The notes under the pieces: generated by a model
The model's input: the letters and a program-made list of their open reading frames with translations, nothing else
Told to the model about the DNA's origin: nothing
The model's database searches: none
Shown here: positions 52,390 through 62,800 of the stretch, one piece after another
How positions within the stretch are numbered: the stretch's first letter is position 1
Layout: every line of letters starts with the position of its first letter
Source: Allacma fusca
Lineage: Eukaryota; Arthropoda; Collembola; Symphypleona; Sminthuridae
Direction: 5' to 3'
Assembly (NCBI GenBank): GCA_947179485.1
Contig: OX359247.1
Location: 24,962,801-25,026,800 of the forward strand
DNA: 64,000 nucleotides
Made by a program: the position numbers and the translations under genes

Positions 52390-52559
52390 GAAGTACTTAT
52401 AGGGTTAAATGAAAATGAGAAATGTTAAGATTAAGATTTCAATTAAGAAATTAAATTACGAAACGGAAAAGTAAATAATATGTTATGAGTATTGATGTAA
52501 GAATAATTAGTTTAGAAAAAACTAAGTAAACGGTAAACGTCTTGTTAAAACTTTGGTTA
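52390..52559 (+). other. Short AT-rich spacer between pol and the 3' open region
   Basis: No coding signal in any frame. AT-rich, with repeated TTAAGATT/AATTAAG-like words. In elements with a third ORF this position often contains the splice acceptor for the subgenomic mRNA. I see no convincing acceptor here. Confidence 0.4.
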
Positions 52560-53515
52560 CTAACTAAAGTTAGGACAAAAGAAAGAATGATTTAGACCTA
52601 TCCTTGGAATGTAAACTCTGTCAAATGTAAACGTGATGACTGTTACCGGGTGAGACGAGCTCAATGTAAAGCCTAGAATTCTTATACATGCCGGACTACG
52701 AAGGGCGAAGACACCTTTAACAATCCTATACGAAGGACATAATCCCATTTTCTTCAAAGTTCCCCAACTGCCAAAATTTCTTCCCCAGCAAGCCTATGCA
52801 AAACAAAAACTGCTTATGTACCTTGAGAGTCCATAACCAACTATACGCGGAACCTAATTTCCCATGTGACAACACACCTTTGATTAAAGCACGAGTAATC
52901 CATAGCATCCCATCACAGTGGATCAGAATGGAGAATCTAAACTTTTTCCGACGACAAGATGTCTTAGAATCGACCAGAATTGACCAATCTAACTTCGTGT
53001 TTGATTCAGAGTGGGATTACATCATTTCAAACATGTACTTTACTGTATCTTCCAGTATAAAGGACAACTTCGACTCATGGAGAAATTCTCTCAGGGATAT
53101 TAAATGGGCAACCATTCCCGATTGTCTGCCAGGAGAAGAGAATACCCGGAAAACAACCTTCGTTGGAATGTTGGCAACAAGGATCAAAATGATGGAAGGC
53201 TACTCCCTTATTGTCATTTGCCGACATATCTTGACGCATCTATCTGGCTCGTTCTCTTTGGAACGCTACGCCTTATTTATCTCAAGAAATACTGATACTG
53301 CAAGGACCAGATCAATTGGAGAGTATATAGCAGACTCTGGGAAGCAGAAGTGAGATAGCGACAACAGCAAACTCAGGAAGCCATTCGGCGTAGAGAACCC
53401 CTTCGTTTTGGCGATGCAGAATTAATGTTACACGAGGCCCGACGTCCTACACCTTTGGTTACAAAAAAAATGCTAAGTCTAAGGAGATTCAGTCCAATAG
53501 CTTGGTAGCAGTCTA
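52560..53515 (+). pseudogene. Degraded third ORF in the env position
   Basis: The longest frame (52796-53353, about 185 codons) follows a plausible but stop-interrupted stretch in another frame (about 52650-52850). It carries Cys and Asn-rich segments and an aromatic region with DSEWDYIIS. Near 53180 the better frame appears to change: a frame ending at 53295 holds a hydrophobic segment LDASIWLVLFGTLRLIYLKK, which looks like a membrane span with basic residues after it. A third frame continues with a charged tail (REPLRFGDAELMLHEARR). Position and the late membrane span recall an envelope-like gene, but I recognise no fusion-protein family. It may instead be an unrelated accessory ORF. Confidence 0.4.
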
Positions 53516-53623
53516 AAAAAAAAATACAAGTCACGATTTACAGGGTCAGGAAAGATATCTTTTGAATGTTAACGTAGAAAGTATGTTAAATGGTATGAAA
53601 TGATTGAGATACTTACGATGTAG

Positions 53624-54040
53624 ATGATTTCAACTAAAAATGAGTTTTATTCTACTCCAAAGGAAATTATGTCTATAGAATCACGGCTACACGAGTGTAA
53701 AGATTTGACACGTCTATGGGCAGTGACAGAACAAACGAGCAAAGAGAAAGCTGAGGACGAAACGACTTGGGACGAGGTCTTTCACGAGGCTACCCGAACA
53801 CGACAATGGCTACCAGTTTGGACAGCTATTTCTTCACCAGTAAACGAGTGCTCGGTACGTACAACTACCAACGACTATGCTGGGTCCTCAAAGACTCCAT
53901 CACTCCAGTCGTCCTCATGCACGAGATCGACCGCAACGTCGTCTACTCGTCCAAAGAAAACCTATACCCCGGCGAGTGTAATGACAGTGTCGCCCGGTTA
54001 TTTCGATGTGGACACACTGTTAGTTAACCGTGGATGTTGA
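53624..54040 (+). pseudogene. Second small 3' open region, unknown
   Basis: Two overlapping frames share the coding appearance. The first (from 53624) begins with a charged helical stretch (SIESRLHECKDLTRLWAV...ETTWDEVFHEATRT) but becomes Ser/Thr-rich after about residue 70, as out-of-frame sequence often does. The second (53767-54027) looks more protein-like in its later part (DSYFFTSKRVLGTYNYQRLCWVLKDSITPVVL..., PGECNDSVARLFRCGH). One frameshift near 53790 would explain both. No family is recognised. It ends 80 bp before the right LTR. Confidence 0.35.
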
Positions 54041-54105
54041 GGCATAAAAAGGTTAAAATGATATGTTTGTACGTCTGCCTTTTACGACCAGGGACTGGTC
54101 TTCGT

Positions 54106-54116
54106 AGGGGGGGAAG
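54106..54116 (+). other. Polypurine tract of the LTR element
   Basis: AGGGGGGGAAG, four bases before the TG of the right LTR. It is the purine run that normally resists RNase H and primes plus-strand cDNA synthesis. Position and composition are as expected. The TATT between it and the LTR is not part of the left LTR end, which starts at TGATACGC. Confidence 0.8.
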
Positions 54117-54120
54117 TATT

Positions 54121-55467
54121 TGATACGCTCTTTTTAGCGTAGAAATAAGTATTTGATACGTACATAATAACGTAAGATTTTATGTAATGGTAGTAATGAG
54201 AATAGGATGTTAGAATGAACGTAGGAATGAGTACATGTGAATAGCACGCAAATAAACTTGCTGACCGTTGGCTTTAATAAAAATGTCCAGAGTTGGAAAA
54301 GTTCTTCTCTGTGTGTGTAGAAATTACCCTTTGGCTCCTCTCAGTCCGAGCGGATGAGAAGAGGAGGGAAATCTCTCCATGCGTAGGACGTATATATATA
54401 CAAGTTATTAGTGCGTAATAAGCTTGAGACCATTGTATTTTAGAGTGTAAGACATTTTCCCAGGGAGAACAACTTTTGATTTCAAAGCATGTTAGTACAT
54501 AAGTGTAACCATAGTTACGGTCTTATAACCATAGGGTTAGGAGGAAGTTGTTTTGTAAATAAGGGAGACAAAGTAATTTTGTTCCGGAGCTCATAAGATT
54601 TTACGAGGGTGAGGGTTATAAAAACTCCTTCCTAAGTACTGGGATCTGTCTCGGACAATGGGTTCGATCTTTACGGTAATAAATGTAAACTTTGATAAGA
54701 CCTAAGATTAAGAAAGTAATTGAAACTGATATTGCTTATGTATGTATTGCCATGTGTTTAAATGCAAAGCAATCTCGAACCGGCGCCAGGATGGCGGGGT
54801 TGGATCTTGGTTTCGGCCAGATGGTCCGGTCATAAAAATCTATTCAATTAACTTCGGATTTTGGGAGTGCGGTAGCAGCCGAGTATAAATACCCCAGGAA
54901 AATCTTACAGATACACAGTCGATCTGAACACGCCGATCCGAAACGCTGTCCTCTTGGACTCTCTCTCTCCCTCTTCGTATAGCACTCGGGTTTCGGTTTT
55001 CTCCCTTTTTACTCCCATTTTATCAAAAATACTCTGGCTCTCAGAATCGAGTAGTTTTTCTGAAAGATAGCCTTTACTCTCAGAAGAGGAAGGATTTTAC
55101 CACAGCTCTTCAGGCTGGTGGATTGTATTTCGAGAAATTTTGAGAAAGCATTTAGGATTTTGATAGGAATTTTGGGAAACCTTTTGGGCAACCCTTTGAT
55201 AACTTGTAATAGGAGTTACACTTGAACTTTTATAACTTTATTAACTTTGTAGTTAGATTTAGAGAAGGTCTTCTTTGAATTAATATTTTTAATCAGAATT
55301 AAATCTTAGTGTTAACTTATAGTTTAGAAAATCAAACAAAGATATTATTAAGTTCCATTTTTGTATTTGTCTAAAGTTAAATAAAATCTCTTCAACATTT
55401 GAGGAACCAAAAGTAAACTTGAGGGAATTCATAGTACGTTATTTCCACTCAACTCAGACCCCTAACA
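54121..55467 (+). repeat. 3' LTR of the Ty3/gypsy element
   Basis: Direct repeat of 45491-46837 with no difference found in a line-by-line reading. It contains the TATA-like box at 54884 and AATAAA at 55380. In the sense orientation it could drive a transcript into the remaining 1.06 kb of intron 1 and the receptor's second exon, or provide a polyadenylation site. Confidence 0.97.
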
Positions 55468-55471
55468 ATTG
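55468..55471. repeat. Target-site duplication ATTG, right copy
   Basis: ATTG immediately after the terminal CA of the right LTR, matching 45487-45490. The exact boundary could move by one base, because the internal region after the left LTR also starts with A. Confidence 0.85.
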
Positions 55472-56526
55472 TAAACGAACGTCATTCCCAATAAGTCAGT
55501 TGTAAATAAATAATGTCAAATTAAGTTTAAAGATAATCAATCAAAGGGCGAGTGGCACTACAGAAATAGTATTCCAAAAGAAATAGCACACAGAAAGAGA
55601 CATCATGAAAGTTACATGCTCCTCTTGTAACATAGCATAGGAAAAAACATAATCATCCGAGACATCAAAGATATTCAGTCTCAAGAAATTGTTTGAGAAA
55701 TTATTCCAGAACATTGATTCCAACTTTTTACACTCTTTTCCTTGACTTTCCTCTCGTGTTTACTACACTCTCATTCGTTATCATATCATTGTTCCTATCT
55801 CTTTGAGCTCTATTTTCTTCCCTTGACTTTCCTTTTCCTCCTCCTCCTTCTCCTTCTCCGTCTCTCAAAGTATTCTTTAATATGAGCTGCATCCTTACGT
55901 AAATTGATAACTTGAAAGAGAGAAACTATGTGCTGTGGAGTTCCTTCCAAGGAGTAAGTTTGCTACACTTTATCTGATATTGATCCAGCCCTTACTACTG
56001 CATGGTAGAAATATTCCTGATCTCCCAGGCCATTATTCACACCGGTGTTGAATATCCGCATGCACTCACTTTCATTCCTTGAGCCGAGCCTCTTATCTCC
56101 GGATCCTTTTGCACATCGATAAAGAACAACAGGTTCTCACAAGCCCTCCGTTCCCTGAAACGTCTTTTTTCCTTTTAGTAATTAATACAAACAGGGCATT
56201 GTATCTAGTGTTCTTTTGTAGGGACATATTAAAGGGTACATGAATACATGTATACTTCCTTCTTGATGCTGTTATTTAACATTACATTTTTTTAACGTGG
56301 TTCTACTGCCGACAAGTCGATGGTATCTCGTTTGGTTTGTTACCAAAATATTAAATCAAGTTACCATAAAATTAGAAGAAGATCCAGACTAATGCGTACA
56401 ACTTGTCATTTATGGTTCCGGAGTGATATGCATACAAATAATGGATTTTGTTTGAGTCCACCGATGACATTTGAAGTTCCTGGAAGGAAAAGTATATTCT
56501 TGTTTACTTTCATTTGTTCCCTGCAG
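55472..56526 (+). other. Receptor intron 1, right part
   Basis: From the right target-site duplication to the CTGCAG acceptor at 56521-56526. It contains a CT-rich stretch with CTCCTCCTCCTT at about 55838-55862 and no recognised coding or repeat element. The short minus-strand frame near 55541 is not supported. Confidence 0.7.
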
Positions 56527-56660
56527 GAAATGTCTTTGTGATAGCAGCGGTGTTTTTTGAGAAAAATCTACAGAATGTGGCAAACTATTTGATCGTCAGC
56601 CTTGCCGTGGCAGATCTCATGGTGGCATGTCTCGTCATGCCATTGGGTGCTGTCTATGAG
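56527..56660 (+). CDS. 5-HT1: Serotonin receptor 5-HT1-like, second coding exon (TM1 end, ICL1, TM2)
   Basis: The exon follows a CTGCAG acceptor and ends GAG|GTAAGG, so it enters in phase 1 and leaves in phase 0. It encodes residues 67-111. GNVFVIAAV completes TM1 with Asn68 at the family position 1.50. The first intracellular loop contains [13 protein letters not shown]2 reads [19 protein letters not shown], with Asp96 at position 2.50 (the sodium-site aspartate). The LQNVANYL...[20 protein letters not shown] pattern is, from family knowledge, characteristic of invertebrate 5-HT1 receptors. It differs from 5-HT7, octopamine and dopamine receptors, which have different residues around the loop and after TM2. 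The next exon should carry TM3 with the amine-binding Asp and the DRY motif. I find neither between 56661 and 64000. Confidence 0.92.
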
Positions 56661-57199
56661 GTAAGGAAAACTTGCAAACAATATAAATCCGCTTAGAATT
56701 TTTCAATTTTCTTTCCCGTCACTTCGCAATTTTCATTTTCGCTGTTTTGTCACACCCGTTATCTGGTTATCTAACTTCTGTACGAACATAGCATCAGTGT
56801 TTGGAGACAACTGTCTCCTGTGAACGCAGGTATAGATATGTATCTGAGGGGGGCAGATACTGTAGAAGTAGATAGTACTTGACATATGTACGCGATTATA
56901 CACGTAGTTTTAGAAACGTCTACACTCTCAGTGTTGCATGCTCAGCCTGCAATTGAAGCTTGTGTCTCTGAATTATTTCTAAATCCGGTAGTACCCTCCC
57001 CAAAGTATTATGTATTTTCTTCATTCAGCGTTATAAATATTGGACTAGATTTTAGTTTGGGTGGTATATTTACACACACTCTTATGGGATTTTTGAACAT
57101 CGTCCTCGATATAAAGCAAGTGTCAGAACACAACACGTTTCTTTTTTTCTCGCCCCTTCTTCCTTCCGTGAATAATAACTTTCGGAGAGTGCGATTGCA

Positions 57200-58450
57200 T
57201 TAACTGGTATTTGGTACGGTGCTGCGAAACAAATTTGAATTCCAAGTCTCTTGACGTCTTGAGTCTTATGCTGACAAGAGCTGCATTCGAATTTGCTTTT
57301 TTTTTGTAATGTTGATTTAAAATGAAATGTATTTACTTGAAACTCAATTTTGTCATGTTTATATCCAAACACTTTAAATCTTGCAATAAGATTTATTTTT
57401 CTGAGATTAAAATTATCTTGGCCGTAGCTCTTCTTTAGTCATACAAAGAGTGAGTTGGGATTTGGATAAAAATGGTTCTTTTTTCATTTACGCCACAAAT
57501 ACAAATTTTGACGACCATAACTACAGGTTTGCCACACCCGTCAAAAAATTCGTTCCTTTTTAAATGCGAATTTTATACTTAATCCTAATGACACTTTGGG
57601 GCGGAAAAAGTGAATCCTGCGATTTTCATTGTCGATGCATGTTTTAGACCAGTAATTTGCACAAATGCAAAAATTAGTTGCATTCTTTCCGTAAAGTTAA
57701 AGCTTTCTGGATGTTGGTGACTGTTCGAATTTTTAATTTATGTTTACACATCGCCTGGCCCTGGTGGATTTAAAAGTAGATACTGGGTCAATTATACATC
57801 GGTCCTCGAGGTTCAGTGATATGCACACGAATTCTATTTATTTTTGATTGGGAGCTCCAAGCTTTAACTAATGTGGGGGAATTAAATAGATACCTTTTCA
57901 TTATGAACTAATTATAAATTTAAAGAATTTTATAGGCTCATAATAACCGAATTAGTCCGCAATGAATAATAAATATTGACGGAAGCGGGCGAATACTTCC
58001 TAACAGAATCATGTCACCCGGGTTTTATAAATTACATATGCATCCAGCCCATATTCGATATATAAATATTGGACAGCTCAATAAACCATGAAAATCACTC
58101 TGTTTGATAACTATTCAAGCTTTCCGCAATCATTTCTATCTGAATCATTGAACCGACAAATACTAAAGTGCATGCATATAATTAATTGCTGAAAATATAA
58201 CTTTCCTTGAAATTAGCTCTAAACATAGTTACCCATAACACGAATCAATTCCAAATTGGTTATCATTTTTGAAAAAAGATCCAAAGTATGACGTACGGAC
58301 GAACGCCCCCTCGTTTTATGAATAGTATTTTATAACCCACAGGGGAATTCTGAAAAATAGCAAATACTCGATGGTAGGCCTAAATTTGAAATTACTTTCT
58401 ATTTCAGTTTGAAGGTGAACGAAGGAGGGAATTTTAATACAAAAAAAAAG
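57200..58450. other. AT-rich block of distinct composition in intron 2
   Basis: Visibly richer in A and T and poorer in the CTCC/GGAG words that dominate the rest of the window. No terminal inverted repeats, coding region or poly(A) end were identified. It could be a decayed transposon or simply AT-rich intron. Confidence 0.35.
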
Positions 58451-59848
58451 TATTTTTGAAATAATCTAGTGTCTGTCAAAAAGAGCATGTGCACTTGAGC
58501 CATTCCTCAGTTTGCGGATTTACGCCAGAGTTTTTTTTTTGCAGGCAATCTATTTCTGTCTCATGAGCGTCAGAGATTGTAATCATATCGAATATCAACA
58601 GCTTGCAACAACCTACACGCTACACATTGTAACTTTGTAAACTTAAGGGTAGAGTAGACCGGTTGGAGCAGGCTTTCATTTATATTGTGACAAGCAGACT
58701 ACTCGATCCCTTGTCATTCGGAAGGCCTTGCGAGTCTATAGTCTTTGTCTCTGTTGTTTGTCCGAGTGCATGGGAGCGTGCCCCTTGTTTGCATACGAGG
58801 ATTTCAAAGGAGGCTCTGTTTACACAGCCCGACTCGGAGCTGTGCCTGTGCGTGTAGAGAAGAATAACTTGGTGGACACTGTAATTCACTTTCCCTCCCG
58901 TCCCTGGAAGGGAAACAAAGGGAGGAGCGTGAGGGATAGGAGTCTGTTTATTTATCAACCCTGCTCACATTAATACATCTCTACAAACATACATCCGCAC
59001 GTACGACGCCCTGAGTGTTGCAGCCACCACTGAATGTGGATCATGTGACTTTGCTTTGAAACAACTCCCCATTTTCACATCTGACCGTGAAATATTACCC
59101 GCACTGTGTGGATCTGACAATAGAGAGATTTTAGTCCTAGAGAAATAACGGCAATGGAACTTTGTTCCGACTCACGAAGAAAATGTCTACTGAGGCAAGA
59201 TCTGCACCCTGCATATTCCAAGTGTCCCCCTCCAACAGCATGACAGTCCCTATGTTTCAATATAAAAAAACATATTTGACAGCACAAGAATCTGAAAGTA
59301 CTTTGACTTGAAATCTTGAATAGTTATTTTAAATAATTATTTATTTATACATTCTTATTGCCCAGGCTTTAAAAATTACTTTCCACTTACTTAAAAAATC
59401 GTTGCTCTTTGAAACCCAATGTTAGGGTCAGGACTCAAATAAAACGTTACGTAGCGTCCTGTGATTCTACGTGCGTCACTTTGGGAGATCATAGGATTTT
59501 GTTTTCATTTGAGGGGAAAAAACGACTAGCACTCGAGTTTTGATGTTACGAGTGGATGTAATCAGGAATCAGAACCGTACAGAGCTCTTGTCATTTTAAG
59601 AGGAGCAGACAATCGAAATATTGTAGCCTCAATTTCAGCACACTTTACGCTTGTACTTGATAAAGTACCCTTGAAACCAGGACGGTTCCTATACATCAAT
59701 CCCCTCTTTTGTTCTCAACTGTTGAGAATGTAACGAGGCTCGGGCTAAAAATATCTATATTTGGCAGTGCTTCCCCGTAATATCTTGTAGCAACTGGTGT
59801 GGAATGAAAATGTTATCTAACCATTCAAGGGTTTCATTAAGTAATTGC

Positions 59849-59873
59849 AAAAAAAAAAAAAAAAAAAAAAAAA
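59849..59873 (+). repeat. Poly(A) tract, 25 bases
   Basis: An uninterrupted run of 25 A in receptor intron 2. It could mark the 3' end of an old retroposed sequence, but no flanking duplication or recognisable body was seen. Confidence 0.9.
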
Positions 59874-62800
59874 CGGGAATAATATTAAACCAGTCTGGGG
59901 ATACTATAAGGAGGGAAGTATCTACTTGACCTTCCCTCTGTACCACAATGGAGCAACATATCCCTCCCTTATGTATCCATCTGCATAGAGGGAACGAGCA
60001 TAATTATAAGTACCAATTAGAATGTAGATTCTCTGGGGGCAGCTGTCTTGTTACCATTATGAGAAGATTTATGCAGGAGTTTTCACTAGAGATCCTATTA
60101 GTCCTGCGGATTCAGCCAAGTCCCCGGCACACCCGCGTTTCATCACCTCCGTCCTCCTCTGTATCAGAGGTAAAGCAGTGCTTTGACCGGCTCCCAGCTG
60201 TCAAAGTATATTACAAGCACTCGTTATCAGAAGCTGATCGCGTGTTGTCTAATGCAGCTATTTTTGGGAATGTAATTGCCTAAAAGGAATAAAACCTCAC
60301 AAGATTCCCAGTACGGAATGGGAGGCTTTTGTTGGATTTTCAACGTTCCTTGGAAACACTCCAGAAATTATCAGACATGCTAAACATACAAAAGAGTCGT
60401 TTCATTCATTCCTATTGTGAAGGGAACATTGTAATTATTATAACTTTCACCAACTTTCTCCTTCAGAGGTGTGTGAGCAAATCAAGGCTCATTTTTCTGT
60501 ACGAAAGAACTTTTTTTTTACCAACTTTTAGCTTTTGAGAATCACTCCTGTAAGTTTCATTGTAAAGGAGGGGGCATACGGGTTTTGTCCTATTTTATAA
60601 TTTTCAGAATTCTGTTCATTAAAATCCCTTACCTTCGGTTGATAGTTAATTTAACTGTGTTGAGTAGTTTTTTTTATTTTAATTTTATGAACTTTATTTT
60701 CTTGGGATAAAAATTATGAAGAGGGATTTGGTTAGAAATATTGTTCTTGGGAATGAATCCTGCTGAAGGTGTTGAAGGTCTTTTAGTGTAATTTATACTA
60801 TGCGTAAATATGTATGTACAAATATGTGCATGTGGTGCAATTATATGTATAATTAGGCATTGAGAAAAATAGGTAAACATCTCAGGGACTAGACGCACCC
60901 ACTCCTTGGTTTCTGTGACTATTTTTGTTGTTGTGGAGTTCCACTCCACTCGTGTAATTACGCTGTCGACCATAATATATGATGAAAGTTTCCGAATCTT
61001 TCACAGATGACAGAATAATACCCATCAAAGGTTCCATGCCTTTTCTCCATTTCATTCAGAGATGGAAAGTGAGCAAAGATGGTGTTATTGCCCATGTCAT
61101 TCTATATGGGGTATAGTGTGCTCTGAAACTTTATACATGGTTGTACACAATTGTGGAAGAAACTCTCATCGTATAATGTACAGATACTCCACAATTTTCC
61201 GAAGACTTTAACACTGTATCCAGCTACCATAGCTGGGGTCCATAAGAGCGATCTCCTAAGTTTGAATGCTGATGTGTATGCCCACGTGAACTATTCTTAC
61301 TAACCTAGGAGGAACAGGCTATGGCTCATAGGTAGGTATGTACATAGTGTGTTGATAGCTAGATACATGTAGACACATGTAGAGGCTTATAGGGAAGAAA
61401 TACATTTTCGAATGCATCTTGAAAGCGGATCCTTGGAAACACTTTTGCCAAGAAAAGAAAAACTTGGATTGCTTTCCTTTTTGCAACTTGTTCCACAAAA
61501 CGGGAGAAAGTGCTGAAAAGAAATAAGTATAAGGGAATGGGGGGGAAAAGGAGGCGAGAAACAGTGCTCTTGAGGTTTTCCTCCTCGAAAACTTATCTGG
61601 TGAGAAAGTTGGGTTATTGAGAGCGAGAGAAACGAGATCTTTTGATTTATGATTCCTCACCTCTTCTCAACAGACATTCTGTTTAAACCAAACTATTATT
61701 GAGAGAGGGTTTGAATTTCCGCACATGGTAGAGCGGTCTGGGCCTCTCATTACTACCACGTTTACGTCGTTGGGAGGCGTCACAAAAATTAATCCTCTTC
61801 TGTTATTTTTCCCCGGGCTTCAGAAGCAAATTCTCCTCCCGTTTATCGTCCAGGATAAAAATAAGCAAGTAAGCCAAATTTATCCGTGAGACTTACTCCC
61901 AAATAGAAAGTTCATATTTAGCATGGGAAGTAGGTATAGAAGTTGAGACAGGATTCGAGTGCATTGCATGGTAACTTCAGGTTTCGAGGAACTTTAGTTT
62001 TTTTTTACAATATATAGTCTTCTGCCTACCGTTACATTGCATTGGTGGTTTAATAATAAAAAGTCAACTTCCAGGGAAACTTTTCTTTTCAGCTTTCATG
62101 TCCAACCCATTAACTAAATGATGGCTCTGTGTAACTGATGTTTCTCAATTTGAGGGAAAATAGTTTCAATTTGTAGTTTCATTTATTATGAAGGAAGTGA
62201 AAGGGTAAGGGAATTGTGTCTTGTCCCAGCAATTTCCTTCCATCCCCAGTAGAGCTGACTTGTCTCTTCGGATTTTAAAATCGAGTCCTAGAAATATCTA
62301 CTGTAATGTGGGACACTTGGAAATGTCTACGTTCTCGCAGAAGTGTGTTCTCCCTGGAATTGGCCTAAACTCCGGTATCTATACTTTCTTCAAATGCCAC
62401 ACAATTTTAAATTTCCTATCAGTTTTTACCTTCACTTAAAAAATTCAAGTTGACATTAGCCCTGTACCTATTGATAGTATGGGAAGGGTTGGGTTCTCCG
62501 GATTTGACAGTTGGCAGGAGTAGATACTTCGATATTCGAGGTGACGGGTGGAATCCAATCCCACAGAATATATAATTCCTCCTGTGTTTCCCAATCCCTT
62601 GCGACAGTGAGGTGCCATTGTTTTTCTCGATTATTCAACGACTCTGAGAAATTCCATTGAAACCTTTCAGGATTTACAGTGGTTCTGTCTCAATTAACTG
62701 TGGGAATAAAATTGCCATTTAGCCAGCTAGGAATGAAAAGTTCCTAGAGCGTATACAAACAGCAAGTGTAGATACTCGAGTGTAGATTATGCAACTGTAT

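Larger units (their letters stand above)
45491..55467 (+). mobile_element. Ty3/gypsy-superfamily LTR retrotransposon, internally deleted, young
   Basis: A 9,977-bp element with two direct 1,347-bp LTRs (TG...CA), a 4-bp ATTG duplication on both sides, a primer-binding site, a polypurine tract, and the order leader, gag, protease, (RT/RNase H missing), integrase, extension, two weak 3' open regions. The superfamily call rests on the CCHC Gag, the protease-before-integrase order, the HHCC and D-D-E integrase motifs with a GPY/F-type C-terminal module, and the 4-bp duplication. It sits in intron 1 of the 5-HT1-like receptor in the sense orientation. The LTRs appear identical, so insertion was recent, yet it cannot encode its own reverse transcriptase. 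It was therefore probably mobilised by a complete relative. Confidence 0.93.

Noticed and set aside
53767..53800. Alternative start for a separate gene at 53767
   Set aside because: Better explained as the continuation of the 53624 frame after a frameshift.
61720..61790. tRNA-like sequence with GGTAGAGCGG
   Set aside because: It resembles a D-arm, but no matching anticodon stem, T-arm with TTCRA or acceptor pairing follows.
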